Below are positions 53,383-61,476 of a stretch of DNA of 64,000 nucleotides, one piece after another. The position numbers and the translations under genes were made by a program. The notes below the pieces were generated by a model. The model saw only the letters and a list, made by a program, of their open reading frames with translations, made no database searches and had not been told where the DNA came from. Location of the stretch: assembly GCA_011390165.1 (NCBI GenBank), contig JAABSV010000010.1:1-64000 (forward strand). Direction: 5' to 3'. Each line of letters opens with the position of its first letter. Position 1 is the stretch's first letter. Source of the DNA: Desulfobulbaceae bacterium (GTDB lineage Bacteria; Desulfobacterota; Desulfobulbia; Desulfobulbales; Desulfocapsaceae).

Positions 53383-54156
53383 TCAACGCAGACCGGCGAT
53401 AAAGGGGCCCACTGCCTCCGGGCCCTTTTCGTCCACCAGTTGGATGGTCCGGGAGCCGATCACCGCCATGTCGGCCAGACCGGTTATCGCCGCCACATCG
53501 GCCCGTTCACGAATCCCGAACCCCACCGCCAGCGGCAGGCTGGTTGCCCGGCGGCAGCGGCCCAGATAGCTGGTGAAGTCATGGCCGAACTCCGACTGCC
53601 GGCCGGTCACCCCGCGTCTGGCAGTGCAGTAGATGAAGCCGGCCGCCCGCCGGCTCAATTCGGCCATGCGGCTGTCGCTGGAGGTGGGGGCGAAGATGAG
53701 GATCGGCGCCAGGTGGCGGGCTTCGGCCAGTTGGAAGAAGGTCTCGCCCATCTCCGGCGGCAGATCGGGGATGATCAGCCCCTGCACGCCTGCCCGTTGG
53801 CACTCGGCAAAGAAACGCTCTTCACCGAACTTGAAGATGATGTTGTAGTAGGTCATGAAGAGGAAGGGGATCGGATAGCGGCTGGTTATCGAGGCGGCAA
53901 ATTCCAGACACTCGTGGACGGTGGTCCCGGCGGCCAGGCTCTCCTGGTTGGCCCTGAGGATCACCGGCCCGTCGGCCATCGGCTCGGAGAAGGGAATCTG
54001 CATCTCGATACAGTCGACACCGTTGTCGGCCATTGCCGCCACCACCTGTCGGTTGACGGCAAAAGAGGGGTAACCGAGGACAAGATGGGTCATCAAAAGA
54101 ATCTGTCGGTGCTGCAGGCGCTCACGGAGCGTTGTTTCCAGAGAAGAAGTGGTCAT
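53383..54156 (-). CDS. trpA: Tryptophan synthase alpha chain
   Basis: Cleaves indole-3-glycerol phosphate to indole and glyceraldehyde-3-phosphate. It is a 257-residue TIM barrel. Catalytic acids are E51 in CIEMQIPF and D62 in PMADGP, and the phosphate-binding region is PLAVGFGIRERADVAA. Flexible loop 6 reads CTARRGVTGRQ where most have SRxGVTG. The spelling EMQIPFSEP instead of ELGIPFSDP marks a divergent subtype. It follows trpB by about 50 bp. No other trp genes are in the window. Confidence 0.94.
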   Translation of the reverse strand: MTTSSLETTLRERLQHRQILLMTHLVLGYPSFAVNRQVVAAMADNGVDCIEMQIPFSEPMADGPVILRANQESLAAGTTVHECLEFAASITSRYPIPFLFMTYYNIIFKFGEERFFAECQRAGVQGLIIPDLPPEMGETFFQLAEARHLAPILIFAPTSSDSRMAELSRRAAGFIYCTARRGVTGRQSEFGHDFTSYLGRCRRATSLPLAVGFGIRERADVAAITGLADMAVIGSRTIQLVDEKGPEAVGPFIAGLR

Positions 54157-54209
54157 GGCATCAGCTGTACGGGATGAAAGGATTCTTGCTGCCGGTGAGG
54201 GGCAGGGTT

Positions 54210-55439
54210 TCAGCCGGCGTATTCCCGGCCACGGGCAATGATGAACTCTCGCCAGGACGGGTCTTGCAGGGCGTGGGCGATGGTGAAGATATCCTTGTCA
54301 CCCCGGCCGGACTGGTTGATGATGATCGCCTGGTCCGGAGCCAGTTGCGGCGCCTCCTTGTAGGCCTGGACAAAGGCGTGGGCCGATTCCAGGGCGGGGA
54401 TGATCCCCTCCAGGCGCATGGTCAGTTCCAGGGCCGCCATGACCTCGGCGTCGGTGGCGGCGGCGAAACGAACCCGCCCCTCGTCGCGGAGATGGGAGAG
54501 GATCGGGCTCACCCCGACATAGTCGAGGCCGGCGGCCACCGAATGGGTCTCGAGCATCTGGCCGTCATCGTTCTGCAGAAACATCGTCTTGTAACCCTGA
54601 GCCACCCCGGCTGAGGCGTCGTGGCCACAGAGACGGGCGGCGTGGCGGCCGCTGTCGAGCCCCATGCCGCCTGCTTCCACCCCGACCAGTTGCACCTCCG
54701 GCTGGTCGAGAAAGCCCTGAAACACCCCCAGGGCATTGGAGCCACCGCCGACGCAGGCGTAGACTGCCGCCGGCAGTCGGCCATGGCTGGCCAGGATCTG
54801 TTCTCGGGCCTCCCGGCCGATGATCGACTGGAACCAGGCCACCATCTCCGGGAAGGGGGCCGGGCCGCAGGCGGTGCCGAGGACGTAGTGGGTGGTGTCG
54901 ACGTTGGTGACCCAGTCGCGGAAGGCCTCGTTGATCGCATCCTTGAGGGTCCTTGAGCCATCCCGCACCGGCACCACCGTCGCCCCCATCTTCTCCATCC
55001 AGAAGACGTTGGGACGCTGCCGCTGGACATCCACCTCACCCATATAGATTGTGCAGTCAAAGCCGAATTTGGCCGCCATGGTGGCGGTGGCCACCCCGTG
55101 CTGACCGGCCCCGGTCTCGGCGATCACCCGCTTCTTCCCCATTTTTCGTACCAAAAGGCCCTGGCCGAGGACGTTGTTGGCCTTGTGGGCCCCGGTGTGG
55201 TTGAGGTCTTCCCGCTTGATATAGATTTGCGCCCCAGCAAAATGGCGGCTGAGATTCTCGGCGAAGCTGAGTGGCGTTGGGCGCCCGGAGTAGCCGGCCA
55301 TCAGGGCGGTGTATTCCTGCCAGAAGCCGGGGTCGGCCTGGGCCGCTCGAAAGGCACTCTGTAACTCGTTGAAGGTGGTGTGGAGCACCTCAGGGATATA
55401 AGCCCCGCCCCAGCGGCCGAAAAAGCCAACTTTACTCAT
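54210..55439 (-). CDS. trpB: Tryptophan synthase beta chain
   Basis: PLP enzyme joining indole and serine to tryptophan, 409 residues from ATG 55439 behind AAAAGGAG. The PLP lysine is K86 in LNHTGAHKANN, AETGAGQHGVATA follows, and the phosphate site is CVGGGSNALG. Near the C-terminus NQSGRGDKDI is the conserved end. It is the standard TrpB1 type that works with TrpA. It is divergent from fliW. Confidence 0.96.
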   Translation of the reverse strand: MSKVGFFGRWGGAYIPEVLHTTFNELQSAFRAAQADPGFWQEYTALMAGYSGRPTPLSFAENLSRHFAGAQIYIKREDLNHTGAHKANNVLGQGLLVRKMGKKRVIAETGAGQHGVATATMAAKFGFDCTIYMGEVDVQRQRPNVFWMEKMGATVVPVRDGSRTLKDAINEAFRDWVTNVDTTHYVLGTACGPAPFPEMVAWFQSIIGREAREQILASHGRLPAAVYACVGGGSNALGVFQGFLDQPEVQLVGVEAGGMGLDSGRHAARLCGHDASAGVAQGYKTMFLQNDDGQMLETHSVAAGLDYVGVSPILSHLRDEGRVRFAAATDAEVMAALELTMRLEGIIPALESAHAFVQAYKEAPQLAPDQAIIINQSGRGDKDIFTIAHALQDPSWREFIIARGREYAG

Positions 55440-55611
55440 CTGTTTTTCTCCTTTTAAAAACGGCCCCATCGGCGGCGAGCCGTAATGTTGCCCCCGTTGG
55501 TACCGCCCATTTTACCACTGGCTGGATAATTATTTGAAAGGTACCGGGAAACTCTGCTAAGATGGTGCCGTACGCAGTTTCCCCTACCCTTTTCGGCTCA
55601 AGGAGAACCAG

Positions 55612-56046
55612 ATGATCCACGATGAGGCAGAGCGTGAGGCAGCAGCGAAGAACTCCGGCAAGGTGCTGACCTTTCCCCGGGGCATTCCGGGGTTCGAAAA
55701 GTACACTACTTTTATCGTCTACCACAAGGAAGAAAATGATCTCAGCGCCTACTGGCTGGAATCGTGCGATTCCCCCAAGGTGACCTTTACCCTGGTCGAC
55801 CCCGGCCAGTACGGGCTCAGTTACGAGCTGGAGCTGAGCGATGACGAGAAGAATCTCCTGCAGGCGGAAAAACCTGAAGAACTGGGTGTCTTCATGGTGC
55901 TCAGCAAGAAGGAGGGGAGCGACAAGGGCCCCCAGGCAATCAACGCCAACATCATCGGCCCGATCATCATCAACCCCCGGGCCCGGCTCGGCCTGCAGAA
56001 GGTGATCTACCGCAGCCAGATGAAGGCTGCCATCGTCGCCGTCTGA
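55612..56046 (+). CDS. fliW: Flagellar assembly factor FliW
   Basis: A 144-residue FliW protein, with LTFPRGIPGFEKYTTFIV at the start, DPGQYGLSYELELSDDE in the middle and NANIIGPIIINPRARLGLQKVIY near the end. FliW binds CsrA and relieves repression of flagellin mRNA, being itself titrated by flagellin. AAGGAGA precedes the ATG. It is usually next to csrA or flagellin genes, but here no other flagellar gene or csrA lies in the window. Confidence 0.93.
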   Translation: MIHDEAEREAAAKNSGKVLTFPRGIPGFEKYTTFIVYHKEENDLSAYWLESCDSPKVTFTLVDPGQYGLSYELELSDDEKNLLQAEKPEELGVFMVLSKKEGSDKGPQAINANIIGPIIINPRARLGLQKVIYRSQMKAAIVAV

Positions 56047-56063
56047 TGCCGGCCACCGCCGTC

Positions 56064-57683
56064 TCACGCCAGTTGACGTCGGCAGGCGGCGGCAAAATCC
56101 TCCGGATAGTGGCCGATGATCCAGCGCAGCTGTGCTTCGCTGAAGGCCCCCGGTGATTCCGGCAACCGGGGGAGGAGGGCGTAGAGCAGGGGTTGGGATG
56201 GCCAGCCGCCCCCCAGCCGGCTCGGGTACTCGATACTGTGGACCAGTCGTGCCCCGAGAGCGGCCAGAGCCTGCTGCCCTTTAAGCATGGCGAGGTCGAG
56301 GGAGCGGCGGCAGGCGGAATCGCATTCCAGGATGTTGCCGGGGAGTCGTCCCTTTTCATCTGGGAGGGTCATCAGTTGCAGCTCCCAGGCCGAGGTCTGG
56401 GCCTTGGGGACAAAGAGCAGGACCCGCTCGTCCCGCCACACTGTCAGATCGGCGGACAGGTCGTCGCGGCCGTCCATTCGTCGGTTGCCGGCAATGGCCT
56501 GTCGGTACTTGGCAAAGAAATCACCATTCCCCTGGTGCCGGTACTCGGCCAGCCAGGCGGCAATCTGGTCGCCGCAGCCGTAGGCGGCCATTTTCCCCTG
56601 CGGGGATTCCATCCCCTCGGTATAACGATCAATTTCCCCAGGAACCAGGGCGTACTGCTGATGCACCTGCTGGTGTGAGGCGTGTAACCGGTAGCGGCTG
56701 GGGGCGAAGTCGAAGCCGAAATTCCAGCCCCAGAGTGTTGTCGGTTCGCCGCCGGCGGCAGCAGCCAGCCCCTCACGGTCGGCAAGGACCTGGCGGCGCA
56801 GCCCCTCGAGTTCGTCCTCGTTCAGTTGCCGGCCCTCCGCCGGCCCCTTAATGCCCTGAAGCTCAGCCAGGCGGACAAAGGTTCGCTGATAATAGAGGTG
56901 GCGAAGACCGCGCAGGTCTTCCGGAGAGAGGTCGGCAACGGTGTAACGGATGGCGTCATCGGCCATGTTAGCGGCGTAATGGCCGCCGGGAATGTAGGAG
57001 TTGCGCCGCAGGTATTCGTAGGCATGGCTGCCAGTACCGCCGCGCCAGTCGCCGACGATTTCACTCCCCCCCTGGGCCCCTGGTCTGACCACCATGGCGA
57101 TCTTCCAGCCATCGGGGGTGTGCGGGTTGTTGGCCACCGCCTCGAAGAGGGCCTCGTCGCTGATCTGCGGCCGCAGCCGTCCGCTCCGGTCACGGTGGTA
57201 GAGGAGGCCCAGCGGTTCCCCCTCCTTCTGCACGAAACGGCAGCTCAATTCGGCCAGCCGGGTCAGGTCGGCGGGGTCGGTTGAGGTGGTGGCCAGGGCG
57301 AGTTGGAGGGGGCGGGGGAGTTCGTCGAGGAGCCGCCCATCCACCCCCAGCCGGGCCAGGGTCTGGCTCAGGGAGAGTCCTTCCGGCCGGGGCAGAGCGA
57401 TCCGTGCCGGCTGCTCGGCGCAGGTGTCGGCCCAGGCCCGGTTGATGTAGGTGCGTCCCCGGAAGGGGAAGGCGTTGGGGATTTCGAAGATCCAGTCGGC
57501 CGCCGCAACCGTCACCCGGCCCTGGGGATAGTTGGCCCGGTTGTCCACCCTTTCCCCGGCCTCGTCGCAGCCCAGCGGCAGGGGGGTGGCCGGTGGCCGC
57601 AGGTTGGCCACCTGGTAGGCAGGCTTGTGGATCCCGTACTGAAACTCTCCGTGGCGGGTGACGCAGCTGATGGCGGTGGTCAT
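56064..57683 (-). CDS. Large protein of unknown function, 539 aa
   Basis: I do not recognise a characterised family. The frame is intact, has normal codon use and overlaps the rsmI stop by four bases, so it is expressed with rsmI. It is soluble with no signal peptide. Notable are FPFRGRTYINRAWADTC (about 75-90) and GWKIAMVVRPGAQGGSE. The histidine-rich RLHASHQQVHQQYALVP (about 350-366) faintly recalls the HxHxQ active site of GalT/HIT-type nucleotidyl transferases. The C-terminal YPSRLGGGWPSQPLLYALLPRLP is proline-rich. Any link to GalT is a guess. Confidence 0.72.
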   Translation of the reverse strand: MTTAISCVTRHGEFQYGIHKPAYQVANLRPPATPLPLGCDEAGERVDNRANYPQGRVTVAAADWIFEIPNAFPFRGRTYINRAWADTCAEQPARIALPRPEGLSLSQTLARLGVDGRLLDELPRPLQLALATTSTDPADLTRLAELSCRFVQKEGEPLGLLYHRDRSGRLRPQISDEALFEAVANNPHTPDGWKIAMVVRPGAQGGSEIVGDWRGGTGSHAYEYLRRNSYIPGGHYAANMADDAIRYTVADLSPEDLRGLRHLYYQRTFVRLAELQGIKGPAEGRQLNEDELEGLRRQVLADREGLAAAAGGEPTTLWGWNFGFDFAPSRYRLHASHQQVHQQYALVPGEIDRYTEGMESPQGKMAAYGCGDQIAAWLAEYRHQGNGDFFAKYRQAIAGNRRMDGRDDLSADLTVWRDERVLLFVPKAQTSAWELQLMTLPDEKGRLPGNILECDSACRRSLDLAMLKGQQALAALGARLVHSIEYPSRLGGGWPSQPLLYALLPRLPESPGAFSEAQLRWIIGHYPEDFAAACRRQLA

Positions 57684-58537
57684 TGCTTGTGCTCCCAGAT
57701 GACGAGGGCTCTCTGATAGACGGCGGAACGGGGGACACCGAGGTCCGTGGCCAGCCGCCGGCTGACATCCTTGACGCTCAGGGCGGAGTTGTCACGGTAC
57801 CAGAGAAGCAGTTCCTCCAGGGTCCCGGCCGGCACCGTCTCTTTTTCGCCGGGGCAAACGATGAGTACGAATTCGCCCCGGTTCCGGCCGTCCCGGGCCC
57901 TGGCCAGCAGGCCGGAGAGGGTGCCGTACTGGATATCCTCGTGGCTTTTGCTCAGTTCCCGGCCCCAGAAGGCCTGGCGTTCGCCGAACAGGGCCAGGGC
58001 ATCGGCAAGCAGCCCGTCAATGCGCTGCGGTGACTCGTAGAAAACGACAGGGTAGGGACAGTCGGCCAGGGCGGCGAGGGCCTTTTGCCGTTGGCCCGGA
58101 CGGGAGGGCAGAAAGCCGTGGAAGAGAAAGCCCCCCTCGCCGAGGCCGGCGGCGGAGACCGCAGTGGTCAGGGCCGAGGCCCCGGGCAGAGGCACCACCG
58201 GCAGGCCTGCCTGGTGGGCGTGGCGGACGATGACCGCCCCTGGGTCGGAGATCCCCGGGGTGCCGGCATCGCTGATAAGGGCGATGGAGCGCCCCTCCCG
58301 CAGCTGGCGGAGCAGGTCACTGCTCCGCTCCTCCTCTTTTTCCCGGTAATAGCTGCAGAGGGGGGTGGTAATGGCGAAATGATTGAGGAGACGGCGGCTG
58401 TGCCGGGTGTCCTCGGCGGCAATCAGGTCGACTTCCCTCAGAACCCGCAGGGCTCGCAGGGTGATGTCCTCCAGGTTGCCGATGGGGGTCGGCACGAGGT
58501 AAAGGGTTCCGGGCGGCGCTGGGGGGGGGTGGCTCAT
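57680..58537 (-). CDS. rsmI: 16S rRNA (cytidine-1402) 2'-O-methyltransferase RsmI
   Basis: Methylates the ribose of C1402 in the decoding centre. It is a 285-residue tetrapyrrole-methylase-fold protein with LYLVPTPIGNLEDITLRALRVL, AAEDTRHSRRLL, ALISDAGTPGISDPG and VVFYESPQRI, all diagnostic. It also has the C-terminal HTH-like SVKDVSRRLATDLGVPRSAVYQ. ATG 58537 is chosen because the longer frame upstream carries no family sequence. It overlaps the unknown downstream gene by four bases. Confidence 0.95.
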   Translation of the reverse strand: MSHPPPAPPGTLYLVPTPIGNLEDITLRALRVLREVDLIAAEDTRHSRRLLNHFAITTPLCSYYREKEEERSSDLLRQLREGRSIALISDAGTPGISDPGAVIVRHAHQAGLPVVPLPGASALTTAVSAAGLGEGGFLFHGFLPSRPGQRQKALAALADCPYPVVFYESPQRIDGLLADALALFGERQAFWGRELSKSHEDIQYGTLSGLLARARDGRNRGEFVLIVCPGEKETVPAGTLEELLLWYRDNSALSVKDVSRRLATDLGVPRSAVYQRALVIWEHKQ

Positions 58538-58700
58538 GGCTGTCGCAGTTTCCTGGGTGGAGTGGGGTTGCTTTGGCCGGTCATTATGCTCAATGTCTGA
58601 GCAAATTGCATCAGCTTTATCTTCTCTGCCGCCGGGAGGCCTCCGGTCGGCCACTGATCGCCCACTTATCACCCGGTGAATGCCGGCGGGGATACTATTC

Positions 58701-59846
58701 ATGCTCGAACTGTTCACCACCTTTGCCGGCGAATTCTGGCAAATCCTCCTCGAATCTTCCTTCTATATCCTTGCCGGGATCACCATCGCCGGCCTGCTGC
58801 GGGTCATCCTCAACCCGGATACGGTCTTCCGTCACCTTGGCCAAGGGCGTTACCGCTCGGTGGTGAAGGCGGCCCTGCTCGGCGTCCCCCTGCCCCTCTG
58901 CTCCTGCGGTGTTCTGCCGGCGGCGGCGGCCCTGCACCGACAGGGGGCGAACAAGGGGGCGACCACCGCCTTCCTCATCTCCACCCCCGAGTCGGGAGTC
59001 GATTCCATCGCCGTCAGTTACGCCCTGCTCGACCCCCTGATGACCGTGGTTCGCCCGCTCGCCGCCCTGCTGACGGCGATCTCCGCCGGCCTGGTGGAAA
59101 ATCTGCTCTTCTGGCGCCAGGGGGCAGAGGTGGTACCGGCGGCTCAGCCCTGTCTGGTCGATGGTTGTTGCGACGGGGTGGATTGCCCGCCAGATCGTCA
59201 TGCCCACCACCATGGCCTGGCTGAAAAGCTTCTTGCCGGAATCCGCTTTGCCTACCGGGAGGTGTGGGGCGACATTGCCGGCTGGTTCACCATCGGCCTG
59301 ATTCTTGCCGCCCTGATAACCACCCTGGTCCCCGACGAGTGGATGGCCACCTTCCTCGGCGGAGGTCTTGGCTCAATGCTGGTGATGCTGGTGGTGGGTA
59401 TTCCTCTCTACATCTGTGCCACCGCTTCCACCCCCATTGCCGCCGCCCTGATCATGAAGGGGGTGAGCCCGGGTGCCGCCCTCGTTTTTCTGCTGGTGGG
59501 GCCGGCAACCAATATCACCTCGCTCACCGTCCTTATCGGCATGCTCGGCAAGGCGAGTACCGCCATCTATCTGAGCATCCTTTCCTTGTCGGCGGTGGCC
59601 TTTGGCCTGGCCGTGGACGAGATCTACCGGATCTTGGAGATATCCCCCCGGGCGGTGATCGGCGAGGCCGGCGAACTGCTTCCCGAACCGCTCAAACTGG
59701 CGGCGGCCCTGGTGTTGGTGGTCCTGTCGGTCCGTCCGCTCGGCAGAGCCCTGCGGGGCCTTCTGGCCAAGCCCCACTCGGGGGAACCGGTGGTCTACAT
59801 GAGCGGCTTCCCAACCATCCCGGCTGGAAAGAAAAACGAGAAATAA
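58701..59846 (+). CDS. Permease of the SO_0444 (Cu/Zn efflux) / DUF318 type
   Basis: An integral membrane protein of 381 residues with about eight hydrophobic segments. The duplicated permease core carries the thiol motif LPLCSCGVLPAA in the first half and GIPLYICATASTPIAAALI in the second. A cytoplasmic loop is rich in metal ligands (CCDGVDCPPDRHAHHHG, about 158-175). Members export copper or zinc, or act with thiol chemistry on metalloids. ATG 58701 has GGCGGGGA upstream; ATG 58680 would add seven residues without a binding site. Substrate is inferred. Confidence 0.83.
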   Translation: MLELFTTFAGEFWQILLESSFYILAGITIAGLLRVILNPDTVFRHLGQGRYRSVVKAALLGVPLPLCSCGVLPAAAALHRQGANKGATTAFLISTPESGVDSIAVSYALLDPLMTVVRPLAALLTAISAGLVENLLFWRQGAEVVPAAQPCLVDGCCDGVDCPPDRHAHHHGLAEKLLAGIRFAYREVWGDIAGWFTIGLILAALITTLVPDEWMATFLGGGLGSMLVMLVVGIPLYICATASTPIAAALIMKGVSPGAALVFLLVGPATNITSLTVLIGMLGKASTAIYLSILSLSAVAFGLAVDEIYRILEISPRAVIGEAGELLPEPLKLAAALVLVVLSVRPLGRALRGLLAKPHSGEPVVYMSGFPTIPAGKKNEK

Positions 59847-60034
59847 CAACTCTTGCCTTGAATCGGTCAACCGTTGTGGTGTACCATCAGGGTAGCCGAC
59901 TGGCGAGCCGGAAGCGTCTGGGGGCCAGAGGTGGGCGAGCACCACGGTGTAATGCCCGCTGTCGAGAGGAACCTAAGGTGTGGCCGAAGATTTTTTTTGA
60001 GTATGTTGCCCCAAAGGGGGCCCAAGGAGGAACG

Positions 60035-60565
60035 ATGGTTGAGACAAAAACAACAACTGAAGAACCGGAGGTTCCCGTCAGGGAGCAGGGAGCGGGAAAC
60101 GAGCAGGTGCTTCGTAACCATGTTCTCGGGGCCCTCGGCGTTGGTCTGATTCCCATTCCCATAGTCGACCTGGTTGCCCTTACCGGTGTGCAGATGAATC
60201 TGCTCCGCAGACTTGCCCAGGAGTACGATGTCCCCTTCTCCGAGGATATCGTCAAACATCTCCTCGCCTCCCTGATCGGCAGCACCATCCCGCTCTCCTT
60301 TTCTCATACCTTTGCCAGTCTGATCAAAGGGATTCCCCTGATCGGTCAGACCACCGGGGCACTGGCCATGCCGATCCTGGCCGGGGCGACCACCTATGCT
60401 GTCGGCAAGGTGTTTATCCAGCATTTCGCCTCCGGTGGGACCTTTCTCACCTTTGATCCGGAAAAGGTCCGTGCCTTCTATCATGAAAAGTTCAAAGAGG
60501 GGCAGGAGATTGCCTCACAGCTGAAAAAGGGCGGCAAGCCCGGGAGTGAGACGGTACCCAAATAG
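60035..60565 (+). CDS. DUF697-like membrane-associated protein
   Basis: A 176-residue protein whose core (about 27-120) matches the DUF697/YcjF type: VLGALGVGLIPIPIVDLVALTGVQMNLLRRLA, a mid-segment ending SLIGSTIPLSF, and GALAMPILAGATTYAVGKVFIQHFASGG. Hydrophobic helices suggest membrane association. Family members often accompany GTPases or stress systems, none of which is present here. AAGGAGG lies just before ATG 60035, whereas the frame upstream is a shadow of the permease. A terminator follows at 60601. Confidence 0.82.
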   Translation: MVETKTTTEEPEVPVREQGAGNEQVLRNHVLGALGVGLIPIPIVDLVALTGVQMNLLRRLAQEYDVPFSEDIVKHLLASLIGSTIPLSFSHTFASLIKGIPLIGQTTGALAMPILAGATTYAVGKVFIQHFASGGTFLTFDPEKVRAFYHEKFKEGQEIASQLKKGGKPGSETVPK

Positions 60566-60600
60566 CCCCCATTCCTCCTTCCTTCCCCCCTTCCTTACAG

Positions 60601-60625
60601 CCGCCGGTATCCGGCGGTTTTCTTT
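60601..60625 (+). terminator. Intrinsic terminator after the DUF697-like gene
   Basis: Stem CCGCCGG/CCGGCGG with loop TAT, followed by TTTTCTTT, 36 bp after the stop codon. Confidence 0.92.
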
Positions 60626-60809
60626 GCCCACCATCCCTCTGCAGGTCCTTGACGATTAGGAGTTAATCGATTAGTACTCGCCAAGAGACTGGTCTGTTTT
60701 ACCCCGCCGCAGGAAGCCTCCTTGTCGGCAGCCACTGGTGCGGGGAGAAGAGAAACCGCTGACCGGCGGCTCCAGCCACCAAGGCCGGCCAGAAAGGAGG
60801 GAAGGGAAG

Positions 60810-61466
60810 ATGCCGTATATCTCGTTGACCACGCCGGAAAAACCCACAGTCGGCGATCCTTCCGGCGAGGCCCGGCGGAAAAAGAGCAGAAGGATTTTTC
60901 GCCACCCGATTCGCAGCCGGATCATCGGTATCCTTCGCGATGGAGATCCCCGTACCCAGCAGGAGATGGGGAAAATTCTCGCCATGTCCAATGCCGCCAT
61001 CCACTACCATGTGAAACTGCTTCTCGAGGTGGGTGTCATCAAACTGCACGGGACCCGGGTAGGGCCCAACGGGATCGTCGAGAAACTCTACACCGTCTCG
61101 GTGGAGGAGTGGCCCGATGTCTCGGTGGACGACCTTGACTACTACCTTGACTACACCGTTTCCTGGATGAACGAGCGCCATCGGGAGGGGGTGAGTATTC
61201 TCAAAGGGGAGAAGTACCAGAGGCCTTTTCTCGCCGGCAGCTACTCCGCCCGGGCCAGCCTTGCCGAGATCGTCCGCTTCAAGCGGCAGGTGGAGAACAT
61301 CTTCAACGAATTTTTTGACCGATGCGAGGAGACCCCGGTGGCCGGGACGGTTCCCATCGCGGTCACCTTCTCCCTCCTTCCCTCGCTGGAGATACACGAC
61401 GGCGACTGCCGTCATGTCCTGGAGTTTGAACCGAAGTATGCCAGGGCAACCGGAAAAGAGCGTTAA
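60810..61466 (+). CDS. Winged-helix transcription regulator (ArsR-like fold)
   Basis: A 218-residue protein. Residues about 25-85 form a winged helix (HPIRSRIIGILRDGDPRTQQEMGKILAMSNAAIHYHVKLLLEVGVIKLHG) like ArsR-type DNA-binding domains. The C-terminal part (about 90-200) is an uncharacterised helical domain. No metal-sensing cysteine pair is visible. AGGAGGG precedes ATG 60810. It lies immediately upstream of the megasynthase on the same strand and could control it, which is inference from position. Confidence 0.82.
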   Translation: MPYISLTTPEKPTVGDPSGEARRKKSRRIFRHPIRSRIIGILRDGDPRTQQEMGKILAMSNAAIHYHVKLLLEVGVIKLHGTRVGPNGIVEKLYTVSVEEWPDVSVDDLDYYLDYTVSWMNERHREGVSILKGEKYQRPFLAGSYSARASLAEIVRFKRQVENIFNEFFDRCEETPVAGTVPIAVTFSLLPSLEIHDGDCRHVLEFEPKYARATGKER

Positions 61467-61476
61467 GTCGCCGGTG

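Noticed and set aside
53383-54156. Loss of catalytic acids in TrpA
   Set aside because: Although the motif is spelled EMQIPFSEPMADGP, both catalytic acids (E51 and D62) are in place.
52276-54177. 633-codon plus-strand frame opposite the M3 peptidase and trpA
   Set aside because: Shadow frame spanning two real minus-strand genes; low-complexity translation.
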